From Euptelea pleiosperma (Eukaryota > Streptophyta > Magnoliopsida > Ranunculales > Eupteleaceae), in the NCBI GenBank assembly GCA_035048495.1, contig JASUTR010000243.1, forward strand, positions 248,001 to 312,000: a DNA stretch of 64,000 nt, in the 5' to 3' direction. Of this stretch, positions 1 to 12,128 are shown piece by piece. Under the pieces are notes generated by a model, which made no database searches, was not told where the DNA came from, and was given only the letters and a program-made list of their open reading frames with translations. The translations under genes were made by a program, and so were the position numbers. Position 1 is the first letter of the stretch. Every line of letters starts with the position of its first letter.

Positions 1-921
1 CTTTGACTAGTGTTGCATAGTGGAAGGAACTGCTGGCTAATCTGCATCTTGGAGGTCGTGAGTTGCAAGGAGAGGAGCAATACCTGTAGTGGAGAAGAAG
101 TGGTAGAAGAGGACGGTGGAGTTTACAGTTCCGACGATCAAATTCGCCGGAGTTGCAGGTTTTGACCTGCGTTAATGGTGGCGAAGTTGTGATGATGTGG
201 AAGAGATGACTGAAGCGTGGAGAAGAGGAGGGAAGAGATGGTCGTCCAATCCAGAACCGTGGAAGGGAGAGAAGTGGATAGAGATGGGAGATGGGGGAGG
301 ATGGAGTTCCAACTGTGCTGTACGAACAGCAGCAGTGCAGGCGGACATGCAGGCTAGGAGGTGACGCTGGAATGCATGGCAACAGCGGGCGGAGATCGCA
401 AGAGGCGGACGGTGAAGAAGGAATGGAGGCAGCCGTTGAGACGGTGATTGGTAGAGCTCTGGCCATGGAAGGAGGCGGATTTGCAGGATCGTGTTGGTTG
501 TGCTCACCCGTTCTCTAATGGTGGTGGCTTTTGGGAGATCCCTGCTGCCGTTGATGGTGTTGCAGGCTTGCTACCTTGTTGAATCGGCAAGAATGGAGCA
601 GGTGCATGCCCGTGGAGATGTGGGAGCAGCAGGTTAGGACGTCCCCCACTCCTTCTTTCTTTGTTTTGGCCCTCGTTTTATGGAGAGGAGTTACTGGTTC
701 TTGGTCATTTCGACGGCCTTGGGGGAGGAGAAGATGGTTGCTGGTCGCCAATGAAGGTAATGGTGTGGTGACTGCTTGACTTCAAGAATGTGGTGCAAGA
801 GTTTGCGAGTAGAGAGGAGCGTCCTTGCTTGAGGAGAAGAGATCAAGAGCTTGGGACCGTCCAAGCTTTTAGCCCCCCCCTTGGAGAAGAGAATCTCCCC
901 TCCATAAATGGAAACCGTGGG

Positions 922-939
922 CCTCTCTTTTAAGAGAGG
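922..939. repeat. Inverted repeat in LTR A
   Basis: CCTCTCTTTTAAGAGAGG is an 18-base near-perfect palindrome placed where LTRs B, D, E and F carry inverted repeats of unrelated sequence. It may be a structured part of the R region; the function is inferred only from position. Confidence 0.5.
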
Positions 940-1510
940 GAAAGATATCCCTGGCCAAGATTTTAGCCATTTTCGTTTAAAAGAAAGAGAGGTTTAATCC
1001 TCCTTTTGCCAAAAATGGGAAGTTGCCTCTTTGTGAAAATATGTCCACCCCTTGCATGGATTCCTCCAATCTTCCTTTTTCAAAAGAATCTTTCAAAATA
1101 TCAAGTTTCGAATTTAGAATCTTTGTGAGATAAGGGTCAATTTTAGAAACTGTGGGGTCCGCCTTAAATCAAGCAAGGATGTGGGGTCCACCAAGTGGCA
1201 GGCCGTGGGTCACAGATGACCAGGCCCATATGATTTGAACATGGGATGATGAGGGCCATTAGATTTCTAAGATGGTGCCATCAATGATAGGAGGAATAAT
1301 CGAATGCTTTGCTGACGATCGGATGGTAGAAGTGGACGGTGATGATCGGACATATCATCATCTGATGGAGATTAGCCAAGGTAGGCTGTAGGATTGATAG
1401 ATTGCGAAGGGATAGAGGATAAGATGGTTGACATTGAGAATAGAGAGGGAGAGAGAATGAGGGTTTAGAGAGAGGAGAGAGAAAATTACACAAAATGGAG
1501 ATAAAATGTT

Positions 1511-1580
1511 AGCAGAGGGTCTGGAACCCTGGTCTCTGACTTGGTCTTCTACATGCTTTACCAACTGAGCAGGCACTCAT
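1511..1580 (-). other. tRNA-like module antisense to LTR A
   Basis: Read on the minus strand it gives GCTCAGTTGGTAAAGCATG, resembling a tRNA D-arm/A box, and 30 bases further CAGGGTTCCAGACCCT, resembling a T-arm/B box. The region between does not fold as a convincing anticodon arm and the acceptor ends do not pair, so it is not a functional tRNA gene. A SINE head or tRNA fragment captured by the LTR family is the likeliest origin. Confidence 0.5.
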
Positions 1581-2801
1581 CTTGTTTTAATTGATAAGCT
1601 TTAATCTCCTTAGTATCTTCTCGGGGTGCTTGGCTCTCCTTCTCTCTTGATTTTCTCTCAGGCTTTTTTGACTTTCTGGATCATCCCACTCTTGGCCTAT
1701 ATCTTCTTATCCTCAGTCCACTAGTTCTTTATGCTTTGATCAAAGGCTTTGGCCGTCAATTGTGGGCTTCAATGATTGATCCTGGGTCCGTAAGTCTCGA
1801 AAATCGCCCGATCGGGTTTCCTACAATAACGAGAAGCACGTAATGAGACTTAATCAAAACGGCTTCATATCTAGACTTTCAGAAAATGTGTTTAATGCAT
1901 GCAAATATACCATTTCGTCCAGAAAAGTGTGTTCTACGCAACACAAGAGACTCTTACGTAGAAAAGTAGGTAAATAGAGTATTTTACGTAGGAGAATGCA
2001 ATAACGCTAAAAGGATAATTGCTTAAAATAAGCACTTTTGAGCGAATATCAGAATTCAATGCAGGGGTGAGAATGGTGGAGAGCGATTGGATTTAAAACA
2101 ATTTTTTTTTTTTTTTTGCGAACCATGAAATTTAACAAGGAAGCAGATACGTCAACACTAAGAAAATTAATTCTACAATAGAAATCAACACAAACAATTA
2201 ACTTTTATTAAAAATTTCATAAATAACAATGCTTTTGAATAATCAAATTACATTAGAAAGTAGAAAAACTATCTAGAAAACATGTAAAACCTAGAGAGAC
2301 GAAGATGAATCTATCCTAGAGAGAGAAACTAAGGGAGGAGAGAGAAAAATAGAGAAAAGACTTACCCACTTACCAAATGTTCAACCCATGATGTTGCTGC
2401 CCAAAGAGCAATGAATCGTGGTTGAAAGGATGGCTTGTGAAGGTGCATGCCCAATAGGTGGAGATGGAGATGAACATGAAAGATGAGGAGACCACGGCCA
2501 TGAAAGTGATCTTCCGGAGATGTAGCCCGAACCAGCCATGAAGATGGCAACGCTTTGATGGTGATAACCCCCTACCTGATTTAGGACCGTTAGTTAGCTA
2601 GCATACATGGGGAGGAACCCGAAGTGCAAGTTGTGCAGCACGGACAGCAAGTGGATTTGCCGACTTTCAAACCATGGAGATACGGCAGCAAGGTGGTTGT
2701 CTTCTCCCGTTGTTGCTGCTCAAGAGGAGGAGATGAGAGGCAGGCTGTAATGGCTTGGAGAGAAGACGTTGGGTTGTGAGAGAGAGATTGGAGATTGCTG
2801 G

Positions 2802-2826
2802 CCGGAGTTGCAGGCTGCAACTCCGG
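2802..2826. repeat. 25 bp palindrome in LTR B
   Basis: Arms CCGGAGTTGCAG and CTGCAACTCCGG around a single central G make a perfect inverted repeat. A second half-copy lies at about 3143-3167 (CCGGAGTTGCAGG, then a diverged arm), and LTR A has a decayed one at about 146-170. Confidence 0.85.
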
Positions 2827-3088
2827 TTATAGAGATGAAGAAGACGGTGGTTGCAGGCGGAGGAAATGGTGCTGCACGCAGCAGCAAGGGGAATGGATGA
2901 AGAAGAAGAAGGAACAGGAGGAGAAGGCGCGGCGCAGGTAGAAGAGAAGAAGGCGGTATGGAGGGCGGTCGCGCAGGCGGGTTGAAAAGGACGAACCAGT
3001 CCGGCGAGCACGCTGGTTGCTTGCCGAAGTTGTTGGAAGGGGCGGTAGAGAAGGGAGAATCCGCCAGAGAACACGCGCGCAGGTGGGG

Positions 3089-3137
3089 AGAAGAAGAAGA
3101 AGCGGAAGAAGAAGAAGAAGAAGAAGAAGAAGAAGGA
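3089..3137. repeat. GAA-rich trinucleotide tract in LTR B
   Basis: An AAG/GAA microsatellite. The open frames across it (runs of Lys, Glu or Arg) are low-complexity artefacts and not genes. Confidence 0.75.
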
Positions 3138-3335
3138 GGAGCGGCCGGAGTTGCAGGTTCTCGCCGGAAAAAAAAAAGGAGAAAGAAAAAAAAAAGAAGA
3201 AGAAAGGAAGAAGAAGAAAGAGAGGAAAAGGTCGGGGGGGAAGGGAAAGGATGGGGGGAGAGAAAGGAGAAGATTTGAGGGGGATTAGGGTTTTGAAATT
3301 AGGGTTCGTCCCCCTCCTTCCCCTTTTTAAAGCTT

Positions 3336-3361
3336 CCCTATTTCCTTTAATGGAAATAGGG
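3336..3361. repeat. 26 bp inverted repeat in LTR B
   Basis: CCCTATTTCC and GGAAATAGGG flank TTTAAT. The same place in LTR F has a perfect version with ATTAAT in the middle. It follows a TTTTTAAAG sequence that could be a weak TATA box. Confidence 0.65.
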
Positions 3362-3859
3362 GGTTTTTGAAAATAAAAAAAAATAAGAAAAATATATATA
3401 TATTTTTTTTAAGTAAAACACTACTTTTTTATGGGGAATCTCCCCAATTAGTGGACCCCCCCCATTTAATTAAAATTATTTTGAAATTCGCGGGGTCCAC
3501 TAACTGGTCGGACAGCGGGTCGATGAAGATGGGCCCGGCTACTGGCCCACATGGACTGATGATGTCCATCGTCTCACAAGATGATGTGACAGGCATTCTG
3601 AAGGCGATCGGATGGATGGTGACTTGATTGGGACCCAGATTGGTAGATCGACGGATGTAGAGAGATCCAACGGTCCGATTGAAGATCCAATGGTCCGATG
3701 GAAGATCCAACGGTCAGAAAGCTAAGGGAGATGAGATAGAGCCGATGGGCAGGAGTTCTGGGGGTTAGGTTAGTAGATTCGAGGACCGAGAGATGAAGAG
3801 AGAGAGAGAATAAGGAGAGATGAGAGAAAAAGTATCAAAAAAAATGGAAAAAAACACTG

Positions 3860-3925
3860 GCGGAGGGTCTGGAACCCTGGTCTTCACTGTGACCATCCTC
3901 ACGCTTCTCCAGTAGAGTCGACTAT
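3860..3925 (-). other. tRNA-like module antisense to LTR B
   Basis: The minus strand has GACTCTACTGGAGAAGCGTG in the A-box position and CAGGGTTCCAGACCCTCC in the T-arm position. The A-box half is more degenerate than in A and C. Spacing between the two boxes is the same as in the other LTRs. Confidence 0.42.
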
Positions 3926-4370
3926 CATTCTTTGCTGACTCATGTGGCTTTAAACGCTTTGGTCCGTCTCTTGGTCATTGGCTCTCCTGCTCTCTTCGTT
4001 CTTTGGGCCGGCTTTTTGGTCCTCATAGTTGGCCCATATCTTTTAGTCATAGCATGTGGGCTCTTTAAGCTTTGATAATGGGCTTTCCTGATCGATCGAT
4101 GTGGGCTCGCAAGTCTCGAGAAATGTCCCATCGGGGTTTCCTGCGACAGAAGAAGCGCGTAATGAGACTCTATCAGAATGACTACATGTCTAGACTTCCG
4201 AAAATGTGTTTAATGCATGCAAATATACCATTTCGTCCAGAAAAGTGTGTTCTACGCAACACAAGAGACTCTTACGTAGAAAAGTAGATAAATAGAGTAT
4301 TTTAACGTGGGAGAATGTAATAACGCTAACAGGATAATTGCTTAAAATAAGCACTTTTGAGCGAATATCA

Positions 4371-5494
4371 TTCGGGAAACTTTCCAATCTAGGTATTTTC
4401 CAATCTGGGAATTCCTAAATTTTAACCCATCTCGAATTTGGAAACTCATTCAAAAACTTGCCTAAATTCAGTGCTTGTTCAGTGAACCCTAAAAAGGCAA
4501 GGATCTTCCAAATAGAATCCCACATACCTAGACCGTGCGATCTAACTGTTTCTGCAGGAACACGATCCAGTGTGGGTAGAGAGCGAAAGCTCAAAGAGGT
4601 GGAGTCGGGCCCAAGCCCATTAGGATACCCCTCTCTAACCCACGGAGGAGACCCCGTGGCGTGGCCCACGGGAGGTAAGTCTCTATCCTCGCCTTGAGTG
4701 CGATACAGAGCATATTGAGTGCATCATTGCCGCTTGTCTATTTGCTTTCGCATCCATATTCTTCGACTTGCGTGGCGTGGCCGTTAATCAATCAACTCTA
4801 AGAGAGCAGACCCAGCTCCAAATTGAAACTGGTGGGATTTCATCACCCACCTCATCATTCCAACTGATTTGATCCCAAGGCTCCATTTAATTAAAAAGAA
4901 TCAAGAAGTAGAGCCAATTAGCCCGGTGTTCGAGGAAAAATCCACGCAAAGCGAACCCGCTTAACATCCAATCGAAATAAGACCACGAGCGCGGGTCCCT
5001 GTTGTCTAACACACCCATAAGTCCCTGCTACTCAAGTACACTGAGCTCGACGTGGCATCTTGGACTATTCGGCGGTTAGTTACGTGTGGACTAGGAACAC
5101 GCACCAACCCTAGCTTAACCCGAGAGAACACTCTTCTTATACACTTGACCAATCCGGTTAGTCTGGGACGTACTTAAGTCAGCCATTGTGCCGCACGTCT
5201 GTCTAGGCTTCGGATTGCCTTGTTGTTAACTAGAGCTAGTACTAAAGGATTCGCTCTGAAGAGTGTAGCCTGGTGAGAACCTCTGAGTGCAAAACAGTTA
5301 GTCCGGCGGTTAAAAGATAAACCAGTGGTCCGCCCACTGTCATAATCTACTCTAGCCCCAAAACTAACAAAGATAATTCCTAAAATATATCCTGATTGCT
5401 TAGAATAGGATTATCTGTGCTTGGTGTGCATCATTTAGGATACTGTTCCTCTCTGGCAACTTTTTGCCAAGTATAGAGCTTGCCTCATTCGCGT
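4371..5494 (+). other. Leader of the Athila internal region, between LTR B and gag
   Basis: This noncoding stretch of 1124 bases carries frequent stops in all frames. Elements of this class normally carry a primer-binding site complementary to a tRNA 3' end (beginning TGG) a few bases after the LTR. I find none: the first TGG is about 35 bases in and matches no tRNA end I know. A strong 5' splice-site-like GGGAGGTAAGT lies at about 4669-4679, but I see no reason to call an intron. The frame of gag-pol is open from a TTG at 5480; the first ATG is at 5495. Confidence 0.6.
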
Positions 5495-8400
5495 ATGCCC
5501 GTTTGGAATCGTCCGAACAAACGCTTGGTTCGATCTGAGAATCACGTCCCTACAGTGGATCCTCCACTGAATTCTTCCCCATCTCTTTCCCCACCCGCCT
5601 CCCCCAGTACTACTACCTTTGTAGTCATTGCAGTCGAACGACCTCTTATCGAGACGTTCGCTCCTATCTCTGCCAATCCGCCCACTTGCATTGTTCTACC
5701 ACCTACTACGGCGGTACAATTTGAGATCAGGCCACAGACGATCCAAATGCTGCCAACCTTTAGTGGTCTCCCAAGAGAAGACCCATATTCCCATATTAGG
5801 GAATTCCAACATGTCATCCTACTTTTCAAGAATCAGAACCTCGATGATGACAATGTCCGTCTGCGAGTTTTCCCATTCTCGCTCAAAGACCAAGCCTCAG
5901 ATTGGCTCTACTCCTTACCCGCTGATTCAATCAGCAGTTGGAAAGAGTTGGTGGGCAAATTCATGTCTAAATTCTACCCCATGACTCGGACCAACCAAAT
6001 GAAGCAACTCATCCAGGACTTTCGACAAAAGTCCGATGAGAAATTTTTTGAAGCGTGGGATAGATTCCAAGACTACCTGACTAAGTGTCCCCACCATAGC
6101 ATCGACAAGGGCAATCTTGTCCACGTCTTCTATAAGGGACTTACTGATGAGTCCCGGACCATGGTAGAGTCAATGTGCCAAGGAAAATTCCTGCACCAAA
6201 CTCCGACCGATGCATACAAATTCTTGGGAGAGTTAGGAGAAAACTCTCAACATTGGACGACTGACTCAGAGTTTAGTCGAACCACTTCGGTCCAAAGGAC
6301 AACCAAGGGACATGATGCTACAGCTGATACTGAGCTTCGATCAGTCATTCAAGAGTTGAGCAAGTCAGTCTCGGCACTGGCTGTGTCTGTACAAAAACCT
6401 ACTCAACAATCTACCCCAGTCATGCATGTGGGACACGAGAGCCCTATGGAATCCTGTACCCTCTGTCTGCAACCCTCCCATACTACTGAGCATTGTCCTT
6501 TGAATGAAGGGTGGTCTAATCCTCTTCAGGAAGAAGTTTGTGCTTTCAGCACATACAAACCACCCACTCAGAACTCGTATAGTCAATCTTATCATCCGGA
6601 CACGAGAAACCACCCTAACTTTTCTTGGAGGCCTCAGTCTACTCAACCACAAGCTCAACCTCCACGTCAACCTCAGGGCATGTATCCTCCTGGGTTCAAT
6701 CAACCCAATAGGCAATTCAATCAGGGTCAGTACCAGCAGAATCAGTACCCATCTACTCAGAACCAGCAATTCCAACAGGGTCAATACTCTGGACAACAGA
6801 GCACATTTCAGAATCAGCAAAGAGTTCCCCAGAACTTTCAGAACCAACCGATTGTCCCAACTAATTCTCCAGCCTATAACTATAATGCCCCAATGAGCTC
6901 GAGTCGCGAATTGGTGCCTCAGCTCCCATTAGCTGCCCCCCAACAGTCGGTCCCCAAATCTGGTATCGAAGACCTTCTAGCTCAACTCATTACTCAGCAA
7001 CAACAATCTATGCAACGCCTAGAGCAACAGCAACAGCAATCCATGCTTCGTCTAGAGCAACGTCTAGGTAACTTGGAAGCTGAGAAAGCTAAGGGGATCT
7101 TTCCTAGCCAACCCATTGCCAACCCTAAAGGAAATGCCAAAGGGGCAGTATATGAGATCGGATCCCAATCTCAAAGCCAGAATGAGAATTGTCAAGGGGA
7201 GGTGCAAGCTGTAACCACCCTACGATCTGGAAAAACTGTGGACATGGGAGTCCAACCACCACCGGTGCCATCTCCAGCACCCATCACTCGCACCGTGGAA
7301 ACTAGTCCAAATCCTACCTCTGCTTCTTCTACCTCTGCACCAACATCAGATATCCCTGTGCAAAAATCTAAGGTTAAAGACAAATCCATTTGTCGAGTAA
7401 AGCCTCCCTTCCCGGACAGACTTGTCCAAGATAAGCGGGATCAGCAATTCTCTGAGATCTTAGATGTCTTTAAAGACGTCCAGATCAATATCCCATTCCT
7501 TTCTGCTATCAAGCAAATCCCTTCCTATGCCAAATTCCTCAAGGACTTGTGCACAGTTAAGCGGCGTACGCATGTACCCAAAGCTGCCTTCTTGGCCGAA
7601 AAAGCTACCGCGTTCATTCAACGCAACAGTGTGATCAAACACAAGGATCCAGGTAGCCCAACTGTCCAATGTGAAATTGGCGACAACTTTAGCTGCACTG
7701 CCTTGCTAGATTTAGGGGCTAGCGTTAACCTCATACCGTTCTCGGTATATCAGCAGTTAGGACTGAAAGATATGAAGCCTACCAATGTCACCCTGAAATT
7801 AGCTGATCAGTCCATCAAGATTCCTAGAGGAATTATTGAAGATGTCCTAGTAAAAGTCGCTGACTTTTATTATCCTGTGGACTTTATCATTCTAGACACC
7901 GAGCCATGTCAGGATAACCGCATTCCGGTCATCTTAGGCCGTCCATTCCTTGCCACCGCGAACGCACACATCGGGTGCCGGGACGGAAACATGTCCATTG
8001 CTTTCGGTAACCTCAAAGCTGAGGTCAACATCTTTCGTTTAATGCAACAAGATGCCGATCGCGAAGTGACCGATGAAATGTGTGCCGTTGAGAGTCTAAT
8101 CCCGGACTCCACCGAAGATATTCTTAAGCAGTGTCTAGAACACTTTGGAGCTGACTTTGCAACAGAGTCAGCTATTTCTGATCTCAATGATCTTTTGGAG
8201 ACTGCTCCACTGATAGAGATCCCCGCTCCTCTCATCGAGTTCGAGCCTCTGATAACCATGGCCAGAGAACCCATCCTTCCTTTACCTACTGAAGTCAAAC
8301 CTCTTCAATCCGTGTCTTCTGTGACACCTATTTCTACTCCATCTGCTCCAATATTGGAGCTTAAGCCTCTTCCCACAGATCTTTCCTATGCCTATCTTGG

Positions 8401-11260
8401 TCCTAAGGAAACCTACCCTGTCATTATTGCTTCCGCTTTGTCTGAGAGTGAACGTAAGAAACTTCTCGAGCTGCTCAACGAGCACAAATCTGCGATAGGT
8501 TGGACTATAGATGATATTCGAGGCATAGACCCCTCGGTGTGCCAACATCACATCTATCTCGAGGATGAATCCAAAACCTCTCGAGAACACCAGAGGAGGT
8601 TGAACCCCGTCTTGAAGGATGTAGTCCGGGACGAGGTCCTTAAACTGTTAGATGCGGGTATCATTTATCCCATCTCCGATAGCAAATGGGTGAGTCCTAT
8701 TCATGTCGTCCCTAAAAAGGCAGGATTCACAGTCGTGGAAAATGAGAACAAGGAAATGGTAACCCAGCGCCTGAAGAAAGGGTGGAGAGTCTGCATCGAT
8801 TACCGACGACTCAACACCAACACTAGGAAGGACCATTTTCCTTTACCCTTCATAGACCAAATGTTGGAGAGATTAGCAGGTCACTCCTATTACTGCTTCC
8901 TCGATGGTTACTCAGGGTATAATCAAATACCCATCGCCCCTGAGGATCACGAGAAGACAACTTTCACCTGTCCCTTTGGCACTTTTGCCTACAAGCGCAT
9001 GCCCTTTGGCCTCTGCAATGCACCCGCAACCTTTCAAAGGTGTATGATGAGCATATTCTCTGACATGGTGGAAAAATTCCTCGAAGTCTTTATGGACGAC
9101 TTCTCAGTTTTTGGGTCATCCTTTGATGACTGTCTGACCCATCTAGGGCTGGTACTTCAACGCTGTCAGGACAAGCGACTTGTCCTCAATTGGGAGAAAT
9201 GCCACTTCATGGTGAAGAAAGGCATAGTTCTGGGACATGTCATTTCCCATCAGGGCATTGAGGTCGACAAAGCTAAAATCGATATCATCTCGACCTTGCC
9301 CATTCCTAAGTCCGTACGTGACATCCGTTCCTTTTTGGGACACGGAGGATTCTATAGGCGATTCATCAAGGACCTCTCTCAAATCGCTCGACCTCTGTCC
9401 CATCTTCTAGCTAAAGATAGTCCTTTCGACTTTAATGCTGACTGTGTCAAGGCATTTGAGCGTCTCAAATCTGAGCTCACTACTGCGCCCATTATCCGTC
9501 CCCCGGATTGGACTCTACCTTTCGAGGTAATGTGCGATGCTTCTGACTACGCGTTAGGCGCTGTTCTAGGGCAGAGAGTTGACAAAAGGTCACACGTGAT
9601 CTACTACGCGAGCAAAACTCTTAACTCTGCCCAAATGAATTACTCCACCACTGAGAAAGAACTCCTGGCGGTAGTCTTCGCCCTTGATAAATTCCGTCAG
9701 TACCTCTTAGCCACTAAGGTGGTTGTGTACACTGATCATGCAGCCCTTCGTTATCTCATGTCGAAAAAGGAAACCAAACCTCGATTAATTCGATGGATAC
9801 TCTTACTGCAGGAATTCGACCTCGAGATTATGGATAAGAAAGGAACTGAGAATGTAGTGGCTGATCACTTGTCTAGACTGACTTTAGAGTCATCCTTCGA
9901 CACCCAGCCCATCCCTGAAACCTTTCCAGACGAACAACTGTTCGCCATCTCTGTTAATCCTTGGTATGCTGACATTGTCAACTACCTTGTCACCGAAGAA
10001 ATGCCATCACACTGGTCAAAACAGGACAAAAACCAATTCCTAGCAAGAGTTAAGTACTACTCTTGGGATGACCCTTATTTGTATAAATACTGTCCTGACC
10101 AGATCATTCGTCTCTGTGTCCCTGAGTCGGACCAACTCAGTATCTTGTCCTCGTGTCATGACCAACCTTGTGGTGGTCATTTCAGTACTAAGAAAACTGC
10201 AGAAAAAGTCTTGCAATGCGGCTTCTACTGGCCTACACTATTTAAAGATGCCCATATCTACTGCAAAACCTGTCCTAATTGCCAGCATCTAGGCCGCATC
10301 TCCCAGAGGAACATGATGCCCCTCACTCCCATCCAGGTCGATGAAATATTTGACATTTGGGGCATCGACTTCATGGGCCCCTTTCCCATTTCCTATGGTT
10401 TTGAGTACATTCTCCTTGCGGTAGACTATGTATCCAAATGGATAGAAGCCATTCCCACCAAGACCAATGACCACAAAGTGGTGGTCAAATTCCTAAAGGA
10501 GTTCATCTTCGCTCGATTCGGTGCCCCTAAGGCAATCATTAGTGATGGGGGCACCCATTTCTGCAATAAGATATTCGAGAACTTAATGAAGAAGTATGGG
10601 GTAACCCACAAGGTTGCCCTAGCTTATCATCCGCAGACTAGTGGTCAAGTGGAGGTTTCTAATCGTCAGATCAAGCAGATCTTGGAGAAGACAGTCAATA
10701 CCACACGTAAAGACTGGTCTACTCGTATCACTGATGCTTTATGGGCATACAGAACCGCCTACAAGACCCCACTCAATATGTCTCCCTATCGTCTGGTCTT
10801 TGGGAAACCCTGTCATCTTCCGGTAGAGATTGAACATCGTGCCCTGTGGGCCATTAAGAAGCTCAACTTCGACCTAGACTCTGCAGGGGAGGAGAGAAAA
10901 CTTCAAATGAATGAGTTAGAAGAACTCAGAAATGATGCCTACAACTTGTCCAAGAATTACAAAGCCAAAATGAAGTGGATACATGACAAGAGCATCCTCA
11001 GGAAAGAGTTCCAGCCAGGACAGAAGGTCCTTCTTTATAATTCTCGTCTCCATCTCTTCCCTGGGAAACTGAAATCTAGGTGGACCGGTCCTTATACGGT
11101 CACCGCAGTCACACCCTTTGGGGCAATCACTATTGAGGATCCCAAGGATCACTCCTCTTTTCAGGTCAATGGGCAGCGTCTAAAACAGTTCCATGAACTT
11201 GACGTATTGTTCATTCAGACTTTTGAGATCGATCTCATCGATCCTACCTATGTCGACTGA
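5495..11260 (+). CDS. gag-pol: Athila-type gag-pol polyprotein (gag, protease, reverse transcriptase, RNase H, integrase)
   Basis: One uninterrupted frame of 1921 codons from the first ATG. It encodes a capsid/nucleocapsid protein and the enzymes that copy the element's RNA into DNA and insert it into the chromosome; these act in cytoplasmic particles and then the nucleus. Visible in order: retrotransposon gag domain (about residues 85-240); a CCHC zinc knuckle C-x2-C-x4-H-x4-C at 321-334; a Gln/Asn-rich segment (about 360-480); a Gln-rich probable coiled coil (about 494-533); aspartic protease with DLGAS at 739; RT with [10 protein letters not shown] around D1137 and FMDD at D1201/D1202; RNase H acidic residues D1348, E1389 and D1414; integrase zinc finger H1555, H1562, C1593, C1596; and catalytic D1625, D1684, E1720 (D-x58-D-x35-E). 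All catalytic residues are present and there is no frameshift. There is no env-like frame downstream. The DLGAS and FMDD forms are usual for Athila. Translation as one polyprotein is inferred. Confidence 0.96.
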   Translation: MPVWNRPNKRLVRSENHVPTVDPPLNSSPSLSPPASPSTTTFVVIAVERPLIETFAPISANPPTCIVLPPTTAVQFEIRPQTIQMLPTFSGLPREDPYSHIREFQHVILLFKNQNLDDDNVRLRVFPFSLKDQASDWLYSLPADSISSWKELVGKFMSKFYPMTRTNQMKQLIQDFRQKSDEKFFEAWDRFQDYLTKCPHHSIDKGNLVHVFYKGLTDESRTMVESMCQGKFLHQTPTDAYKFLGELGENSQHWTTDSEFSRTTSVQRTTKGHDATADTELRSVIQELSKSVSALAVSVQKPTQQSTPVMHVGHESPMESCTLCLQPSHTTEHCPLNEGWSNPLQEEVCAFSTYKPPTQNSYSQSYHPDTRNHPNFSWRPQSTQPQAQPPRQPQGMYPPGFNQPNRQFNQGQYQQNQYPSTQNQQFQQGQYSGQQSTFQNQQRVPQNFQNQPIVPTNSPAYNYNAPMSSSRELVPQLPLAAPQQSVPKSGIEDLLAQLITQQQQSMQRLEQQQQQSMLRLEQRLGNLEAEKAKGIFPSQPIANPKGNAKGAVYEIGSQSQSQNENCQGEVQAVTTLRSGKTVDMGVQPPPVPSPAPITRTVETSPNPTSASSTSAPTSDIPVQKSKVKDKSICRVKPPFPDRLVQDKRDQQFSEILDVFKDVQINIPFLSAIKQIPSYAKFLKDLCTVKRRTHVPKAAFLAEKATAFIQRNSVIKHKDPGSPTVQCEIGDNFSCTALLDLGASVNLIPFSVYQQLGLKDMKPTNVTLKLADQSIKIPRGIIEDVLVKVADFYYPVDFIILDTEPCQDNRIPVILGRPFLATANAHIGCRDGNMSIAFGNLKAEVNIFRLMQQDADREVTDEMCAVESLIPDSTEDILKQCLEHFGADFATESAISDLNDLLETAPLIEIPAPLIEFEPLITMAREPILPLPTEVKPLQSVSSVTPISTPSAPILELKPLPTDLSYAYLGPKETYPVIIASALSESERKKLLELLNEHKSAIGWTIDDIRGIDPSVCQHHIYLEDESKTSREHQRRLNPVLKDVVRDEVLKLLDAGIIYPISDSKWVSPIHVVPKKAGFTVVENENKEMVTQRLKKGWRVCIDYRRLNTNTRKDHFPLPFIDQMLERLAGHSYYCFLDGYSGYNQIPIAPEDHEKTTFTCPFGTFAYKRMPFGLCNAPATFQRCMMSIFSDMVEKFLEVFMDDFSVFGSSFDDCLTHLGLVLQRCQDKRLVLNWEKCHFMVKKGIVLGHVISHQGIEVDKAKIDIISTLPIPKSVRDIRSFLGHGGFYRRFIKDLSQIARPLSHLLAKDSPFDFNADCVKAFERLKSELTTAPIIRPPDWTLPFEVMCDASDYALGAVLGQRVDKRSHVIYYASKTLNSAQMNYSTTEKELLAVVFALDKFRQYLLATKVVVYTDHAALRYLMSKKETKPRLIRWILLLQEFDLEIMDKKGTENVVADHLSRLTLESSFDTQPIPETFPDEQLFAISVNPWYADIVNYLVTEEMPSHWSKQDKNQFLARVKYYSWDDPYLYKYCPDQIIRLCVPESDQLSILSSCHDQPCGGHFSTKKTAEKVLQCGFYWPTLFKDAHIYCKTCPNCQHLGRISQRNMMPLTPIQVDEIFDIWGIDFMGPFPISYGFEYILLAVDYVSKWIEAIPTKTNDHKVVVKFLKEFIFARFGAPKAIISDGGTHFCNKIFENLMKKYGVTHKVALAYHPQTSGQVEVSNRQIKQILEKTVNTTRKDWSTRITDALWAYRTAYKTPLNMSPYRLVFGKPCHLPVEIEHRALWAIKKLNFDLDSAGEERKLQMNELEELRNDAYNLSKNYKAKMKWIHDKSILRKEFQPGQKVLLYNSRLHLFPGKLKSRWTGPYTVTAVTPFGAITIEDPKDHSSFQVNGQRLKQFHELDVLFIQTFEIDLIDPTYVD

Positions 11261-11492
11261 TGATCTACTCAGTCTCCTGTGCTCCAACTTGGTTGGGGGT
11301 GCCTGTCACCCCCGTCATGTCTGGCTGAAGACGTAAAACTTAGCGCTTTCGGAAAGGCAATTCCGGTATTCCTAGAGTACATGAGTCTCATGCATTTGTT
11401 ATTACTGTTATATCTCTGGAAATGCAGGTACAGTCATTCTTCCGATCATCAGGTACCACACACTGTCGAGTTTCTGCCGACTTGGTAACATC
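11261..11492 (+). other. Short 3' untranslated region between gag-pol and LTR C
   Basis: These 232 bases match the start of the region after pol in the reverse-strand copy (15992 down to about 15766), including the CAACTTGGTTGGGGG stretch. The match stops at GGTAACATC, where LTR C begins, while the other copy continues for about 1.7 kb. The bases before LTR C are not purine-rich, so the normal plus-strand primer tract seems to be missing. This suggests a deletion or template switch at the junction. Confidence 0.7.
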
Positions 11493-11615
11493 TGAAAATA
11501 GGATTTTTCCGCGTCGTTGGTTTCGGAAATCCTAGATCTCAACAATATTTGTAATTATCCGATTCTTTTTCACTCAAATCCTGCAAAAATCACAGGGTTG
11601 TACAGTGGCTCGTGT

Positions 11616-11629
11616 CGGATGTCGATCCG
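11616..11629. promoter_or_regulatory. Conserved short hairpin motif near the LTR start
   Basis: CGGATGTCGATCCG (5-base arms, 4-base loop) lies about 125 bases from the LTR start inside a fully conserved stretch reading GTGTCGGATGTCGATC and then CGCACTCGGG. It is identical in LTRs D (52019-52032), E (56222-56235) and F (60054-60067) and in the reverse-strand LTR (18746-18759), while sequence around it varies. Conservation through otherwise divergent LTRs suggests a protein-binding or structural element; that role is inference. Confidence 0.45.
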
Positions 11630-12072
11630 CACTCGGGGTTAGTTTGCGTAATTCAACGACATGAAATGACGGATTTTTATCAAGAAAACATGGAGAGGTG
11701 AGAATGGCGATGGATTTAAAACATTCTTAGTGATTTTTAGAGAGAGAAATTACCACAAATAATCAAAAACACAAAAGTAAACTAACAAATGCAAAAATAA
11801 TAATTTTATTCATCCTCAATGAGTCTTACAAAATCAAACTAAATTCAAAAATTAACCTAGAAAACCATAAAAATTAGAGAGAGAAATGAGAAAATGTAGA
11901 GAGAGAAACATCTAAGAAGGCTATCCTAGAGAGAGAAAATATGGGGGAGAGAGAAAGTGGAGAGATCTAGAGAGAGAAGAGAACTCTTACCTTGGAGTGG
12001 AGACGAATCAGCAAGGATGGGCAGCAATTAAAGACAAGAAGCTTTACCTCTTCCCACCTTCATTCTTCTTTA

Positions 12073-12075
<3 letters not shown>

Positions 12076-12127
<52 letters not shown>
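12076..12127. repeat. Poly(T) run of about 52 bases in LTR C
   Basis: An uninterrupted homopolymer within the variable centre of LTR C. Shorter A or T runs occur at the same general place in the other LTRs and in the reverse copy (for example 17326-17346, 17849-17874 and 61382-61417), usually next to the palindromes. The exact length may be affected by sequencing error. Confidence 0.8.

Positions 12128-12128
<1 letters not shown>

Larger units (their letters stand above)
1..2051 (+). mobile_element. LTR A, 3' portion of an Athila-family LTR (5' end outside the window)
   Basis: The last 230 bases match the ends of LTRs B, C, D, E and F, finishing in GAGCGAATATCA at 2051. The body at about 1200-1570 is closest to LTR C (shared block around GGAGATTAGCCAAGGTAGGC), while the terminal 130 bases are closest to D and E. 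It is followed directly by sequence that belongs to the first few hundred bases of another LTR, so A was probably inserted into LTR B. The expected 5 bp target duplication would be GAATT (2052-2056), but the partner lies upstream of the window. No coding region is credible: the short open frames here are LTR sequence. Family membership is clear; whether A is a solo LTR or one end of a full element cannot be seen. Confidence 0.85.
2052..4370 (+). repeat. LTR B, 5' LTR of the gag-pol element, interrupted at its left by LTR A
   Basis: The sequence starts inside an LTR: the GGTGAGAATGG motif at about 2067 also occurs about 200 bases into LTRs C and F. It runs to GCGAATATCA at 4370. Its body (GTGGACCCCCC block near 3453, GATCCAACGGTC repeats at 3664-3716, tRNA-like module near 3860) is nearly the same as LTR F at 59943-62382, whereas the last 130 bases resemble A, D and E. 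It contains one complete palindrome of the CCGGAGTTGCAG type, a GAA-rich tract, and an inverted repeat beside the CTTTTTAAAG sequence near 3323. It would supply promoter and polyadenylation signals for gag-pol. Confidence 0.85.

Noticed and set aside
2667..3370. Arg/Lys/Glu-rich open frames in LTR B
   Set aside because: The frames cover a GAA tract and a palindrome, overlap on both strands and have no recognisable domain.
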